Notes: generated by a model from the sequence alone, not told the origin. Positions 52,550 through 62,977 are shown, counted from the first letter of the stretch. The stretch is DNA of 64,000 nt from CAWCUK01 sp963798775 (GCA_963798775.1 CAWCUK010000004.1:434001-498000); one strand, 5' to 3'. Translations and numbers: made by a program.

Positions 52550-53269
52550 ATGAATCTTGACGTATTAATCTTTGCCGCGCATCCCGATGATGCGGAACTT
52601 TCAATGGGAGGCACCATTGCAAAATTTACATCGAGTAATATTAAAGTGGGTATTATAGATTTTACAAGAGGGGAACTGGGAACTAGGGGCACCGCGGAAA
52701 CTAGACAAAAGGAAGCTTTTCAAGCGGCTATAGCGTTAAAGGTTGCTGTTAGGGAAAATCTTGATATTCCTGACGGTAATATTTTGCGTAATAAGGAAAA
52801 TTTGATGAAGGCTATTATGGCCGTAAGAAAATATAAACCTAAAATTATTTTCGCGCCTTATTTTAATGATAGGCATCCCGACCATATTGATACAAGTTGT
52901 CTCGTTAAAGAAGCTATGTTTTCTTCCGGACTTATAAAAGTAAAAACTTTTGATAAGGAAGTGCCGCAGCAACATTACCGTCCGCAAAAATTATATTATT
53001 ATATGCAGACATACACCTTCGAGCCTTCCTTTATCGTTGACATTAGTGATTGCTTTGAAATGAAAATGAAAGCTGTAAGATGTTATGGTTCCCAATTTCA
53101 TAATCCGAGAAGCGTTGAACCGGAAACATTTATAAGTCGCCCTGAATTTATAAATTATGTTGAAAGCCGTGCGCATTATTATGGATTTCAGATAGGGAAG
53201 AGCCACGGGGAACCTTTCTACTGCGAAGAAAAAATAGAACTTGATCTGGTTAATATTCTAAAAAAATAA
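52550..53269 (+). CDS. bshB1: Bacillithiol biosynthesis deacetylase BshB1
   Basis: A 239-residue LmbE/PIG-L-type zinc deacetylase, starting at the ATG at 52550; an upstream ATG at 52505 would add 15 residues that the family lacks. The metal motif is FAAHPDDAELSMGG, the second site is NDRHPDHIDTS, and a BshB1-like stretch is DFTRGELGTRGTAETRQKEA. The late ESRAHYYGFQIGKSHGEPF is also characteristic. It deacetylates GlcNAc-malate in bacillithiol synthesis. This implies bacillithiol as a low-molecular-mass thiol. BshA and BshC are not in the window. Confidence 0.93.
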   Translation: MNLDVLIFAAHPDDAELSMGGTIAKFTSSNIKVGIIDFTRGELGTRGTAETRQKEAFQAAIALKVAVRENLDIPDGNILRNKENLMKAIMAVRKYKPKIIFAPYFNDRHPDHIDTSCLVKEAMFSSGLIKVKTFDKEVPQQHYRPQKLYYYMQTYTFEPSFIVDISDCFEMKMKAVRCYGSQFHNPRSVEPETFISRPEFINYVESRAHYYGFQIGKSHGEPFYCEEKIELDLVNILKK

Positions 53270-53356
53270 GTTTGCTGCTGGATATTTTGCTAAAAATATA
53301 TACTTAATATGCCGCTATTTTATTATATAAGAATAGCTCCCCTCAAATTGCTGACA

Positions 53357-53405
53357 TTCGACAAGTTCAGTTACCGTACAACCAAATACGGCTGAACCTC
53401 TCGAA
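53357..53405. repeat. Imperfect inverted repeat TTCGACAAGTTCAG
   Basis: TTCGACAAGTTCAG (53357-53370) pairs with CTGAACCTCTCGAA (53392-53405), with two mismatches around a 21-nt loop. It resembles common dispersed palindromic elements. It lies in the gene-free stretch after bshB1. Confidence 0.55.
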
Positions 53406-53500
53406 CCATCGGCTATTTTATCATGGAAACAGAATTTCTATAAATTATACAGACTCAACTGATTTTTCACTTAAACGTCGTTTGTTGTTTCCATTGTTTT

Positions 53501-54122
53501 TGTACACGAGCTAAAACTTGAGGCAATTCATAAATAATTTTATAATTATAAAAAGTATTGGAAACCGGGGAAATGAATAGCCACGAACTTTAGTTCATGG
53601 ATGGAAGAAAAGCCGATCAATTGCGGGTTTCAGCCCAAGCAGTCCGGCTGAACCGTTGGGCCTTTTCAATTGTTTTTGTCCTCTGAATAGCCACGACTTT
53701 TAAGTCGTGGATTTGTATAAAAATCCCAAATAGCCGGGCTTCAGCCCAAAAATAATTTGGCTAAAGCCGTCGGTTGTTTTTCTTGTTTTTGTACACGAGC
53801 TAAAACTCGAGGCAATTCATAAATAATTTTATAATTATAAAAAGTATTGGAAACCGGGGAAATGAATAGCCTCGAACTTTAGTTCGGGGATGTAAGAAAA
53901 GCCGATCAATTGCGGGCTTCAGCCCAAGCAGTCCGGCTAAACCGTTGGGATTTTTCGATTGTTTTTGTTCTCTGAATAGCCACGACTTTTAAGTCGTGGA
54001 TTTGTATAAAAATCCCAAATAGCCGGGCTTCAGCCCAAAAATAATTTGGCTAAAGCCGTCGGTTGTTTTTCTTGTTTTTGTCCACGAGCTAAAACACGAG
54101 ACAATTCATAAATAATTTTATA
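53501..54122. repeat. Tandem 289-bp repeat with nested palindromes
   Basis: Unit A spans 53501-53789, unit B 53790-54078, and a partial third 54079-54122. The shared start is TGT(A/C)CACGAGCTAAAAC. Each full unit holds a palindrome CCACGAACTTTAGTTCATGG-like (53581-53600, 53870-53889) and a perfect one, CCACGACTTTTAAGTCGTGG (53691-53710, 53980-53999). Two G/C-rich hairpins of the type GGGCTTCAGCCC are also present. This accounts for most of the 860-base gap between bshB1 and the M28 gene. A related single copy is at 34562. Confidence 0.9.
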
Positions 54123-54134
54123 AATAAATTCTTT

Positions 54135-55930
54135 TCATCTGGCTCCCAGCTCTACTTTAAATGTCACTTCCTTTCCGTCCCTCATAACCGTTACATCTAC
54201 AACATCGCCTGGAGTAAAATCCCCGAGAGCGTAAGTGTAATCATATATGTTGCCGATTTTTTTGCCTCCGAAATTTGTTATTATATCTCCTCCTTTTAAT
54301 CCGGCTTTTTGCGCGGGACTTCCTTCGCCGACTCCGTTTATTTTTAATCCGTCAACTTGTCCTGAATAATCGGGAATTGTTCCTACATAAACTCTAAAAC
54401 TCATCGCGCGCCCTTCAGTTTTTCGAGGAACATTTACATATTCAGGCCTTTCTTTTTCTTCATCGAGATCTATCGCGGTTCTATAAACGAATTTTACTAC
54501 TTTTTCTTCTCCTACAGAATTTATTTTATCCGCGTCATCACTAGGCCGGTGGTAATCGGTGTGTGTGCCTGTAAAAAAGAAAAGTACCGGCATTTCTTTA
54601 GCGTAAAATGAGGACTGGTCGCTCGGGCCGTATCCTTCATTATTAAATGTAAGTTTTAGAGAATCTTGGTTGTTCTCATTTAATAAATCTTTAAATCCCG
54701 GTGAAGTGCCAACACCGTAAACAATTAATTTATTTTCATCGTTTAACCTTCCAATCATATCCAGATTTACCATTACATCCATTTTTTTTATATCAATAGG
54801 TGAATGATCCGCAAAGTAAGCCGAACCCAAAAGTCCAAGTTCCTCCCCGGAAAAAGAAATAAATATTATGCTTCTTTTAAATTAGATTTCATAGATTCGA
54901 ATTTTTCGGCAAGTTCTAAAACTCCCGCTGTTCCGGAAGCGTTATCATCCGCTCCGTTATGAATCATTGGTTCTTTTCCTCTGTATAAAGAGCCGGTTTC
55001 CCCGTATCCGAGATGGTCGTAATGAGCGCCTATCACAATATATTCGTTCTTCAGTTTAGGATCGTTACCTTCGATATATCCCGCTACGTTTTTTGCCTGT
55101 TTGGTAATTTCGTTAACCTCTGTTTTAAGTTTTATAAATGCGTTTTTAAACTCAAACGATGCGGGCTTTTTATTTTCATTTATTTGCTTCTGATAATCCT
55201 TAAAATCTGAATTTTCACTTTTAAATAATTTATCGGCGATTTCTCTTTTTACTTGAATTACCGCGAAAGAATCCATACTTCCCGCGCCGTCATAATTTAA
55301 TTTCATCAATTTATCTTCATCATCTTTCGGAATATAACCGTTAACGAAAATAATTCCCGCCGCTCCGTGTTCCTGCGCTATTTTGGCTTTATATCTATAC
55401 GGAGAAAATTTTTCAAACTCGCTGTGCGGATTATCTTCTTCCGGATTGTAACGCATTACGAGAACTATTTTATTCTTTACGTCTATTCCTTCGTAATCAT
55501 CATAATTTAAATCGGGAGCGGAAATGCCGTATCCCGCGAAAATAATATTTCCTTCAAAAGTTTTTGAACCGGAAAAAGGAGCGGGAATATATTCTTCTTT
55601 TATCTCCGGTAGAAGCGCTTTCCCTTGAATATCAATTTCGAGAGAATTATTATCTGATAATTTCAGACCCGCGATAAAAGGATATTCTTGATAGAAACTT
55701 CCGTTAAAGAGGGGTTTTAATCCTGTCGCCTTAAAATCATTCATAATATATTTTGCGGCCGATTCCGCGCCTTTAGAACCTGTAAACCTTCCTTCAAGTT
55801 CATCGGACGCTAAATAATTAATATGATTTTGAATTTCAGCCGCGGTTATATTCGGGTTTTTATCATTATCGCCCGATCGAAATCCGCATGAAAATAACGC
55901 CAGCATTAAAATGGAGAATAAGACTTTCAT
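54135..55930 (-). CDS. M28 aminopeptidase with PA and PDZ domains (frameshifted)
   Basis: About 598 residues read across one frameshift. The lipoprotein signal is MKVLFSILMLALFSC. A protease-associated (PA) insert lies in the 130-250 region (GNIIFAGYGISAPDLNYDDYEGIDVKNK, given in spaced form). The M28 metal segments are IGAHYDHLGYG and HNGADDNASGTAGVLELA. The frame breaks at the TTTT of 54875-54878; one more base restores KRSIIFISFSGEELGLLGS, which holds the catalytic EE. The remainder includes FFFTGTHTDYHRPSDD. A C-terminal PDZ domain (LKINGVGEGSPAQKAGLKGGD) ends the protein. It is an exported aminopeptidase. A homopolymer indel error is the likeliest cause of the break. Confidence 0.88.
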
Positions 55931-55975
55931 AAATTGCCCCTTATGGTTTATTTAATATTCTGAAGTATTTAGAAG

Positions 55976-57034
55976 TTATTCAACCCAATCGGCAATAAAA
56001 ATATTTGTATCGCCGGATTTTTTATTAAACCTGTTCGATTCGAAAATTAATTTCTTTCCGTCCCGTGTAAACATTGGGAATCCGTCAAAAGTATCGTTAA
56101 AAGTTATTTGTTCAAGGCCGCTTCCGTCGATGTTTATCATGTAAAGATCGAAATTTCTTCCGTCTTTACTATTTATATTAGAAGCAAAAATTATTCTTTT
56201 GGCGTCCGGGAAAAAGAACGGAGCGAAACTGGCTTTGCCCAGATGCGTAACTTGTAGTTTATTCTTTCCGTCCGAGTCCATTACATAAATTTCTAACGCG
56301 GTAGGACGTACTAAACCGTTCTTTACTAAATCATCATAATCTTTTAATTCATCTTCTGTTTGAGGTCTGCTGGCGCGGAAAACTATTTTTGATCCGTCGA
56401 GTGAATAAAATGGACCGCCGTCATATCCTTTTTCAAAAGTTAATCTTTTTTGATCGCTGCCGTCCAAATTCATTGTATAAATTTCCGGGTCGCCGTCTCT
56501 TGTTGAAGTAAATACTATTTTATCTCCGGTTGGTGAAATTGTTGCTTCGGCGTCATAGCCGTCTGAGGTTGTTAATCTTCTCAAATTTGATCCGTCCGGT
56601 TCGGCTTGAAAAATATCGAAAGTTTTATAAAGTTTCCAAACATAACCTTTGGAACGGTCGGGAGGCGGGGGACAATCTTTATCGGCAAGATGAGTGGACG
56701 CGTAAATAATCGCGGTATCGCCTGGTAAAAAATATGAACATGTAGTTTTTCCGTTTCCTGTGGAAACCATGTGTTTATCGCTTCCGTCAATATTCATTAT
56801 AAATATTTGATCGCATTTTATTTTGCCGTGAGAAGTTTGGTAGATTAATTTTTTCTCATCAAAAGAAAGATAGGCTTCCGCGTTTTCACCTTCCGATGTT
56901 AGCATTCTTAGATTTTTTAAATGTTTTTCCTGCGGGAAACGTAATGAATCATCCTGGTTATTTTGGCAGAGAGAAAAATTGGAGAGAAGGAGAAGAATGG
57001 ACAAAATTGAAATGGCTGAGTTTAACAATTTCAT
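55976..57034 (-). CDS. TolB-like beta-propeller protein (PD40 repeats)
   Basis: A 352-residue exported protein from the ATG at 57034; a GTG at 57043 would add 3 residues. A signal peptide spans about 1-23. WD40-like PD40 blades repeat the pattern IxxMNIDGSDKxxV, DAEATISPTGDKIVFTS, GGPFYSLDGSKIVFRAS and FPMFTRDGKKLIFESN. It resembles the propeller of TolB without its N-terminal domain and probably binds partner proteins or peptides in the periplasm. It lies 46 bases before the M28 gene start in the same direction, so the two may form an operon. Confidence 0.88.
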   Translation of the reverse strand: MKLLNSAISILSILLLLSNFSLCQNNQDDSLRFPQEKHLKNLRMLTSEGENAEAYLSFDEKKLIYQTSHGKIKCDQIFIMNIDGSDKHMVSTGNGKTTCSYFLPGDTAIIYASTHLADKDCPPPPDRSKGYVWKLYKTFDIFQAEPDGSNLRRLTTSDGYDAEATISPTGDKIVFTSTRDGDPEIYTMNLDGSDQKRLTFEKGYDGGPFYSLDGSKIVFRASRPQTEDELKDYDDLVKNGLVRPTALEIYVMDSDGKNKLQVTHLGKASFAPFFFPDAKRIIFASNINSKDGRNFDLYMINIDGSGLEQITFNDTFDGFPMFTRDGKKLIFESNRFNKKSGDTNIFIADWVE

Positions 57035-57089
57035 AAACACCACGCTTTCATTTTATGAAAAGATTTGCTGGTTTATTAAAACATAAACT

Positions 57090-57803
57090 TTATTCCGGAA
57101 CGTGAACCAGAAAATATTCTTTCGCGCTTTTACCGATTGTTTTTGCTTCTGTTAAAGTCATATGCATTTCATCGGGAGTATCATCTTCATGTCCCGCTTC
57201 AATAATCGCTAAATCCGCCCCTTTCGCGTTTTTAACCAAATCTTCACAATAAGCAGTATCGCCGCCGTAGCATATTTTTGATCCTTCATAAGTAAATTTG
57301 TATCCTAACGCGGGAACTTGCCTTGTTGTTACTCCGTCATGTAAATATTCTTTGTGTACCACGGGAAAAGGTTTAATTATAACTTTTTTGCTCTTAAATG
57401 ATTTTGGCTCTTCAATTTTTTTCAAATTGATCTGATATGATGTTGATTTAGCATAAACTTTTTTAAATGCGTTGTATATACTTTCTATTTCAACACAGCC
57501 TTTGGGATAATAAATTGATAGGGGAGTGGTTTTGTGCATTACTCTAAGATATGTTAGTAATGCCCAAACTCCGCCTACATGGTCGTGATGGCCGTGAGTT
57601 ACAAAAATATCGGAAATGTCTAAAATTTTCTTTGTGCCTATTTCTTTATTCAAATCTCTCAAAATTCCGTCACCGGGATCTACTACAAAATGAGAAGGCC
57701 CGGCTTTTATTAAAATTCCCGTAGCGATATTTGGAATGGAACAAAATATTTTAATCGAAAAGTTATCTTTCTGCCAATTTAAAGGATATTTTTGATGTAA
57801 CAT
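57090..57803 (-). CDS. MBL-fold metallo-hydrolase
   Basis: A 237-residue metallo-beta-lactamase-fold hydrolase with no signal peptide. The metal motif is FVTHGHHDHVGG (HxHxDH), then VVHKEYLHDG, CYGGDTAYCEDLVKNAKGADLAIIEAGH and the final FLVHVPE. The layout resembles the RNase Z/arylsulfatase-like branch, although the key RNase Z exosite is not seen. It lies 35 bases after fur on the same strand. The substrate cannot be told. Confidence 0.88.
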   Translation of the reverse strand: MLHQKYPLNWQKDNFSIKIFCSIPNIATGILIKAGPSHFVVDPGDGILRDLNKEIGTKKILDISDIFVTHGHHDHVGGVWALLTYLRVMHKTTPLSIYYPKGCVEIESIYNAFKKVYAKSTSYQINLKKIEEPKSFKSKKVIIKPFPVVHKEYLHDGVTTRQVPALGYKFTYEGSKICYGGDTAYCEDLVKNAKGADLAIIEAGHEDDTPDEMHMTLTEAKTIGKSAKEYFLVHVPE

Positions 57804-57838
57804 AAACTTTCAACATTTTTGTAAATCATGAATAAATT

Positions 57839-58303
57839 TTATTGATTTCCGTGATTTTTATGATAGGGACATGTTTTCATATTTTTACAGCGGGCGAAGA
57901 TATTAAATGAGTAATTCTCAACATCGAAACCTAAACCTTCGCTGATTTCTTCCGGAAGCTTTTTTACTTTTTGATTTATAAATTCAACAATTCTACCGCA
58001 GTCCATGCAGATTAAATGATCGTGATTTACTCTTTTAAAACCGTTTTCATAGCGGGTTATGTTTTCCCCGAAGTTTCTCTTACTTATAAGATCACACTGA
58101 ACCAATAATTCTAAAGTTTTATATACCGTAGCTCTGGAAACTCTCGATTTTTGATTCTTCATCAGAATATATAATTCGTCCGCGCCGAAATGCCCTTCGT
58201 ATTCAAGCGCCGCGTCCATAACTTCAAATCTTTCGGGAGTTATTCTGTTTTTTTCACTTTTCAAATATTCTCTGAATATTTCCGCTGCTTTTTGATTTTT
58301 CAA
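57839..58303 (-). CDS. fur: Fur-family transcriptional regulator
   Basis: A 154-residue Fur protein. The N-terminal winged helix contains RITPERFEVMDAALEY and SRVSRATVYKTLELLVQ. The hinge and metal domain have RVNHDHLICMDCGRIVEF (His ligands and the first CxxC) and the second CKNMKTCPYH pair, which gives a structural Zn(Cys)4 site. It lies 97 bases downstream of feoB in the same direction, so the order is feoA-feoB-fur. Iron-dependent repression of the feo genes and of itself is expected. Confidence 0.92.
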   Translation of the reverse strand: MKNQKAAEIFREYLKSEKNRITPERFEVMDAALEYEGHFGADELYILMKNQKSRVSRATVYKTLELLVQCDLISKRNFGENITRYENGFKRVNHDHLICMDCGRIVEFINQKVKKLPEEISEGLGFDVENYSFNIFARCKNMKTCPYHKNHGNQ

Positions 58304-58400
58304 TTTTATTTATCTGTTTTTTGTGTTTATGTAAAAATAAAACCGGCTTTGTTTAATAGCAAGGAATATTAAGCCGGTTAAATAATTATTAAAAGGGAAT

Positions 58401-60436
58401 TTAACTTATACCGATTGCCCTTAAGCCGTTTACGGTGATAAATGTTAAAATATAAGCGACTGAGGTAAAAATGATTAATTGTAGGGCGGGAATTCTCCAT
58501 CCGCCGGTTTCTTTGCGGGAAACAGCAAGTGTAGAAATACATTGCAAAGCAAACATAAAGAACACAATCAATCCAAGTATAGTTGAGGTTGTAAATAATT
58601 TTTGACCGGTATCGTCAATTTCCGCATGCCTCATTTTTGTAAGGATTGAATTTTGTAAATTAGTGTCATCTCCGGTAACTTTAAATATTAATGCCAGAGA
58701 ACTTACAAAAACTTCACGGGCGGCAAATGCTGAGATAAGCGCCACGCCTACTCGCCAATCCATTCCTATCGGTGTCATTATCGGCTGTACAATTTTTCCC
58801 AGATCGGAAGCGTATGATGTTGAAAGTCTTTCCGCATTTACTGCCTGCACAGCTTCTTCTTGTGTTAAATTAGTTGTATCTATTTGTGGATTCATATTTG
58901 GGAAATAGGTTAAAAACCAAAGTATTATCGAGAAAGTTAGAATGATTGGGCCGGCTTTTTTCATATATACTTTCGCGTTTTGTAATGTATTGTTTGCTAC
59001 AACGGCAAACTGAGGTTTTCTATACGCAGGTAATTCCAGTATAAATGATGAATTATCTTCTTCTTTTATTAAACGATGCTTGAATTTATTTACTATTGCC
59101 GCGATTACTACTGAACTAACAATGCTTAGTATATAAATACATGCTAAAATTATTCCTCCCATCCATGATTTATCACCGGGATAAAGAAATGCGATAAGTA
59201 AGGCATAAACGGGAAGTCTGGCGCTGCAGCTCATTAATGGAATGATAAATATGGTTAAAAATCGTTCTCTTTTATTTGGTATTGTACGACTAGCGAGCAT
59301 TGCCGGAATAGCGCACGCGAAACCGGATAGCATCGGTACAAATGATTTGCCGTTCAATCCTATTTTTGATAGCGGTTTGTCTATTAACATCGCTCCGCGG
59401 GCTAAATAACCGGTATCTTCCAAAAGTCCCAGAATCAAAAACAAAATCATAATTTGCGGAACAAATACCATTACTGAACCGGTACCGCTGATAATGCCGT
59501 TCGCGATCAAATCTCCCAACCAGTTATTTCCTAAAATACTTAATGATTCGGCCGATAAATATCCGAAAAGTGAATCAACTAAATTCATTACAGGTTCTGC
59601 CAGCCAGAAAATTGATGTAAAAGTAGCAGCCATTATTAGGAAGAAGAATATTAATCCCCAGACACGATGCAGAAGTAATTTATCAATTTTTAGAGTGGTT
59701 TTATCTACCTGATAACATTCTTTTTTGGCCGTGGGATCAAGTAATATTTTTAGCTGTTTGTTTGCTTTAGAAAGATTAATCTTTTCTGAGGGTATTTCAG
59801 TTAATAACTTTATTTACTATTCTTCCTATCTTCTTATATGCTTCAACTAATTCATTTTTTTCTAATGCTTTGAAAATGGTAGGATTCTTTTTCCCGGATA
59901 TGCTGCTTTCGGTTAAATTTTTATTTACAACAGAAATAAGTTCATTAATCCCTTTTCCGGTTCTTCCGTCAATCGCTACCACATCGCAGCCTAATTCTTC
60001 GCCTAATTCTTTAACGGAAATGTTAAAACCCTTTTTCTTCAGCATATCAACCATAGTTAGCGCTATTATAACTCTAAAACCGCTGCCTATAAGCTGTTTG
60101 GTTAGTAGCAGGTGCCTGGAAAGCTGGCTAGCGTCGGCTGTGGCTACTACAAGATCGGGTGTACCGAATTTTGGATGGGAGTAAAGTGCGTTTACTGAAA
60201 CTTCTTCATCGGGTGAATTCGGCATTAAACTTACAACTCCGGGGGAATCCAGTAGGTTTGCCGATATATTAAATTTTTCTAAAAATCTGCTTACTGAATA
60301 CTCAACCGTAGCGCCGGGATAGTTTACTGTTTTATAATTCTTCCCGCTTAAATAATTAAAAAGCGTGGTTTTACCGGAATTGGGAGGGCCTACTAATGTA
60401 ATTAGTGGTAGTCGTTTCTACTGTGGAAGTACTCAT
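58401..60436 (-). CDS. feoB: Ferrous iron transporter FeoB (two frameshifts)
   Basis: About 678 residues after correction, normal for FeoB. An ATG at 60436 overlaps the feoA end region. The frame shifts near 60411-60425, then continues as LPLITLVGPPNSGKTTLFNY (G1), LLDSPGVVSL (G3) and ALTMVDML (G4, where the usual Asn is Thr). A second shift near 59802-59804 links KVI to TEIPSEKINLSKANKQLK and the membrane core, with about eight to nine helices including the FVPMLSGFACAIPAMLASR gate region. It imports Fe2+ across the inner membrane with GTPase control. feoA lies directly upstream and fur downstream. Both indels are single bases and could be sequencing errors. Confidence 0.9.
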
Positions 60437-60437
60437 A

Positions 60438-60659
60438 TCATATTACTTTTATGCAATCAGCTTCATTTTTTCGTATGGCTATTAAGGTTCCCCTAACACT
60501 GAAGGCTAACGGATCGTTAAAGGCGGATTTATTTATTAATTCTATCGCTTCGCCCGGTGTAAATCCAATTTCTAATATTCTTCTGCTCGAAGGATGTTCA
60601 CCGTCTATATCATCTATTATCCCAATTTCACCATATTGTAATTCAGAAGCGGTTTTCAT
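60438..60659 (-). CDS. feoA: FeoA small cytoplasmic protein
   Basis: A 73-residue SH3-like FeoA protein with DGEHPSSRRILEIGFTPGEAIELI and DPLAFSVRGTLIAIRKNEA. It is required for FeoB activity. Its TGA (60438-60440) lies next to the feoB start, so translation is coupled. The AGATTTAATCT palindrome at 60699-60709 lies 40 bases upstream and could be a Fur site. Confidence 0.92.
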   Translation of the reverse strand: MKTASELQYGEIGIIDDIDGEHPSSRRILEIGFTPGEAIELINKSAFNDPLAFSVRGTLIAIRKNEADCIKVI

Positions 60660-60698
60660 TTTCTATTTTCCTATAAGTATATCTTTTAAATATTATTC

Positions 60699-60709
60699 AG
60701 ATTTAATCT
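60699..60709. promoter_or_regulatory. Possible metal-regulator site upstream of feoA
   Basis: AGATTTAATCT is a perfect 5-bp inverted repeat around one base. It lies in the divergent 296-base region between feoA and the sensor kinase. Position and the downstream fur gene make Fur a candidate binder, but the match to a classic Fur box is weak. The rest of the region shows nothing clear. Confidence 0.3.
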
Positions 60710-60955
60710 ACATAAAAATAAGTTTGCCCGCGACTAATGTCAAGATATTTTTGAAGGAAATTTTTTATTTTCTTTTCCAATTAATTGCTGTGAATTTTCA
60801 TCGGGAATATTTAATTTGTAAATAGTAAAGGGAAATGGTATTTAAATTAAATGAGGGCAATTTAGTTTCTTTTAAAGTACCAAATTTTTTTGGGCTGTTT
60901 CCGCGTTATAACAATAATTCCCAATTTATTTCTTGCCCTCGCTAATGGTTTTAAT

Positions 60956-62977
60956 ATGACTCAAATTAATCTATCTCAATTCGATAAAGCTGTTATTGCG
61001 TCTATGGAAAGCGGCAGTTTAATTAAAAGCCAATCTATAAGTGTTATCTATAGTTTAAATATCACTGATGGTAAATATGATTTTATCAGCTCCGGAATTT
61101 ATGCGCTTACAGGTTATACCGCTTCGGAAATAAATGAAATCGGTTTTGATATAATTGTAAAAAAAATAATCGAGAAAAATATTTCCGGGAGCGAGGTTAT
61201 TGAAAGGAAAACAATTACTTCTGAATATTTCGCCAAGTATTTAATCGAAACCAAATCCGGAGAATTTAAATGGGTTGAGGATAATTCTTTCGTTATCCAA
61301 ATAGAAAACGGTTCTACCGCTGTTAAAAGTATGGGAATTCTTCGGGATGTTTCTCATATACATAAAGCCCTGGATTCTCTTTATAAAGAAAGCAGCCTGC
61401 AAAAAAGATATTTGGATTTGGCCGAAATGATTTTACTTGTGCTGAATTCCGGTCAAAAAATTGCTTCTATAAATAAACACGGATGTAAAATATTGGGGTA
61501 CTCTGAGGAAGAATTGATCGGCAAAAATTGGATTGATCTTTTTATACCTTCTGAACAAAGAGAAGAGGTTAAGAATATTTTTAATCTGTTTTTACGAAAT
61601 AAAAATTATAAAGATTATGAATATTATGAGAATCCCATTATTACAAAAAACGGTGAAAAAAGAATAATCGGCTGGCATAATACTTTTATAAATAATGAAG
61701 ATACCGGTGAAATATTTTTTGTAAGCTCCGGAATTGATATAACCGATAAAAAAAATGAAGAAAAAATTCAGCACGTAATCTCAGAAATTTTGCAGGCGGC
61801 TAATATTGAAGGTGATTTAAATGAGTTTTTTGTTTTTATTCATTCTTCTTTGCGGAAATTAATGCCGGTTAAAAATTTCTATATTTCTCTTCAAAATAAA
61901 GAAGATAATTCTGTTTCTTTCCCTTATTTCGTTGACCAGCTGGACCCCGTAGCGCCGGTAAAAAAGAACGGCAGGGGATTAACTGATTATGTTCTTCGAA
62001 AAGGTACGGCGGTTTTAGTTAATAGGAAAGAAATTAGGCAATTAGTGGAAAAGGGTGAAATTGAACTGCTTGGTACGCTCTCTGCCGTGTGGCTGGGAAT
62101 ACCTTTGAAAATTCAAGATAATACTATTGGTGTGTTGGTTGTACAGGATTATTCCAGCGAATTAACTTACGGGTATAAAGAAAAAGAAATTCTTGAGGTA
62201 ATTTCTTACGCCATTTCCAGGGCTATTGAAAGAAAAAAAGTGGACCAGGAAAGGGGAAAATTAATTGATGAGTTGAAACAATTAAATACTTCTAAGGATA
62301 AATTATTTTCTTTAATTTCTCACGATTTAAGAAGCCCTTTTAATTCGCTTCTCGGTTTTTCCGAAATACTAACTACCGAATATGATTTACTTACCGATGT
62401 GGAAATTAAAGAATATTTAAATGTAATTTATGAGTCTTCAAAAAATCTTTACAGCATGACTAACAACCTGCTGCAGTTTTCCCGGTTTCAAATGGGCAGA
62501 ACGGAATTTAAGCCTGAAAAATTATATATAAAGAAGATTATTCTGGAGAATGTAAGTCTGCTTAAAGGTAATATTGTTAAAAAACAATTGAATCTTTCGG
62601 TTAATATAGATGCCGAAGCTGAAATTTTCGCGGATGAAGAAATGATAAATTCCATTGTTCAAAATTTAATTTCCAACGCTATTAAATTTACTCACCGCAA
62701 CGGGGAAATAAAAATATTTACAAGGTTTAAAAAGAATGATACTAAAAGAATTGAAATAGAAATTGAAGATACCGGTATAGGAATTGGGGAAGCGGATTTA
62801 AATAAAATATTTCATGATACTATGCACTCTACACCGGGTACCGAACGTGAATACGGAAGCGGTTTAGGTCTAATGCTGGTTAAGGATTTTATAGAAACTA
62901 ACGGGGGAGAGATTTCCGTAACAAGTGAATTAAATAAAGGCACTTCATTTACTATATCTTTTCCGGTTTATGAATAA
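60956..62977 (+). CDS. PAS-PAS-GAF sensor histidine kinase
   Basis: A 673-residue soluble kinase from the ATG at 60956; an in-frame TTG at 60890 is unlikely. PAS domain one is at about 25-135 (IYSLNITDGKYDFISSGIYALTGY). PAS two is near 150-270 (ILGYSEEELIGKNWIDLFIP). A GAF domain is near 275-435 (DLNEFFVFIHSSLRKLMPVKNFYISL). HisKA has SHDLRSPFNSLLGFSE. HATPase_c has the N box VQNLISNAIKFT, G1 DTGIGI and G2 GSGLGLMLV. There is no membrane segment, so it senses cytoplasmic signals. The next gene carries a related GAF start and a receiver and is a likely partner. Confidence 0.92.
   Translation: MTQINLSQFDKAVIASMESGSLIKSQSISVIYSLNITDGKYDFISSGIYALTGYTASEINEIGFDIIVKKIIEKNISGSEVIERKTITSEYFAKYLIETKSGEFKWVEDNSFVIQIENGSTAVKSMGILRDVSHIHKALDSLYKESSLQKRYLDLAEMILLVLNSGQKIASINKHGCKILGYSEEELIGKNWIDLFIPSEQREEVKNIFNLFLRNKNYKDYEYYENPIITKNGEKRIIGWHNTFINNEDTGEIFFVSSGIDITDKKNEEKIQHVISEILQAANIEGDLNEFFVFIHSSLRKLMPVKNFYISLQNKEDNSVSFPYFVDQLDPVAPVKKNGRGLTDYVLRKGTAVLVNRKEIRQLVEKGEIELLGTLSAVWLGIPLKIQDNTIGVLVVQDYSSELTYGYKEKEILEVISYAISRAIERKKVDQERGKLIDELKQLNTSKDKLFSLISHDLRSPFNSLLGFSEILTTEYDLLTDVEIKEYLNVIYESSKNLYSMTNNLLQFSRFQMGRTEFKPEKLYIKKIILENVSLLKGNIVKKQLNLSVNIDAEAEIFADEEMINSIVQNLISNAIKFTHRNGEIKIFTRFKKNDTKRIEIEIEDTGIGIGEADLNKIFHDTMHSTPGTEREYGSGLGLMLVKDFIETNGGEISVTSELNKGTSFTISFPVYE

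Noticed and set aside
50131..54122. Possible CRISPR arrays
   Set aside because: The units are 111-289 bp direct tandem copies without short unique spacers, and there are no cas genes.
7892..60436. Programmed ribosomal frameshifting to explain the broken genes
   Set aside because: No common slippery heptamer plus stem-loop is seen. The breaks differ in type and affect unrelated genes, so indel errors are simpler.
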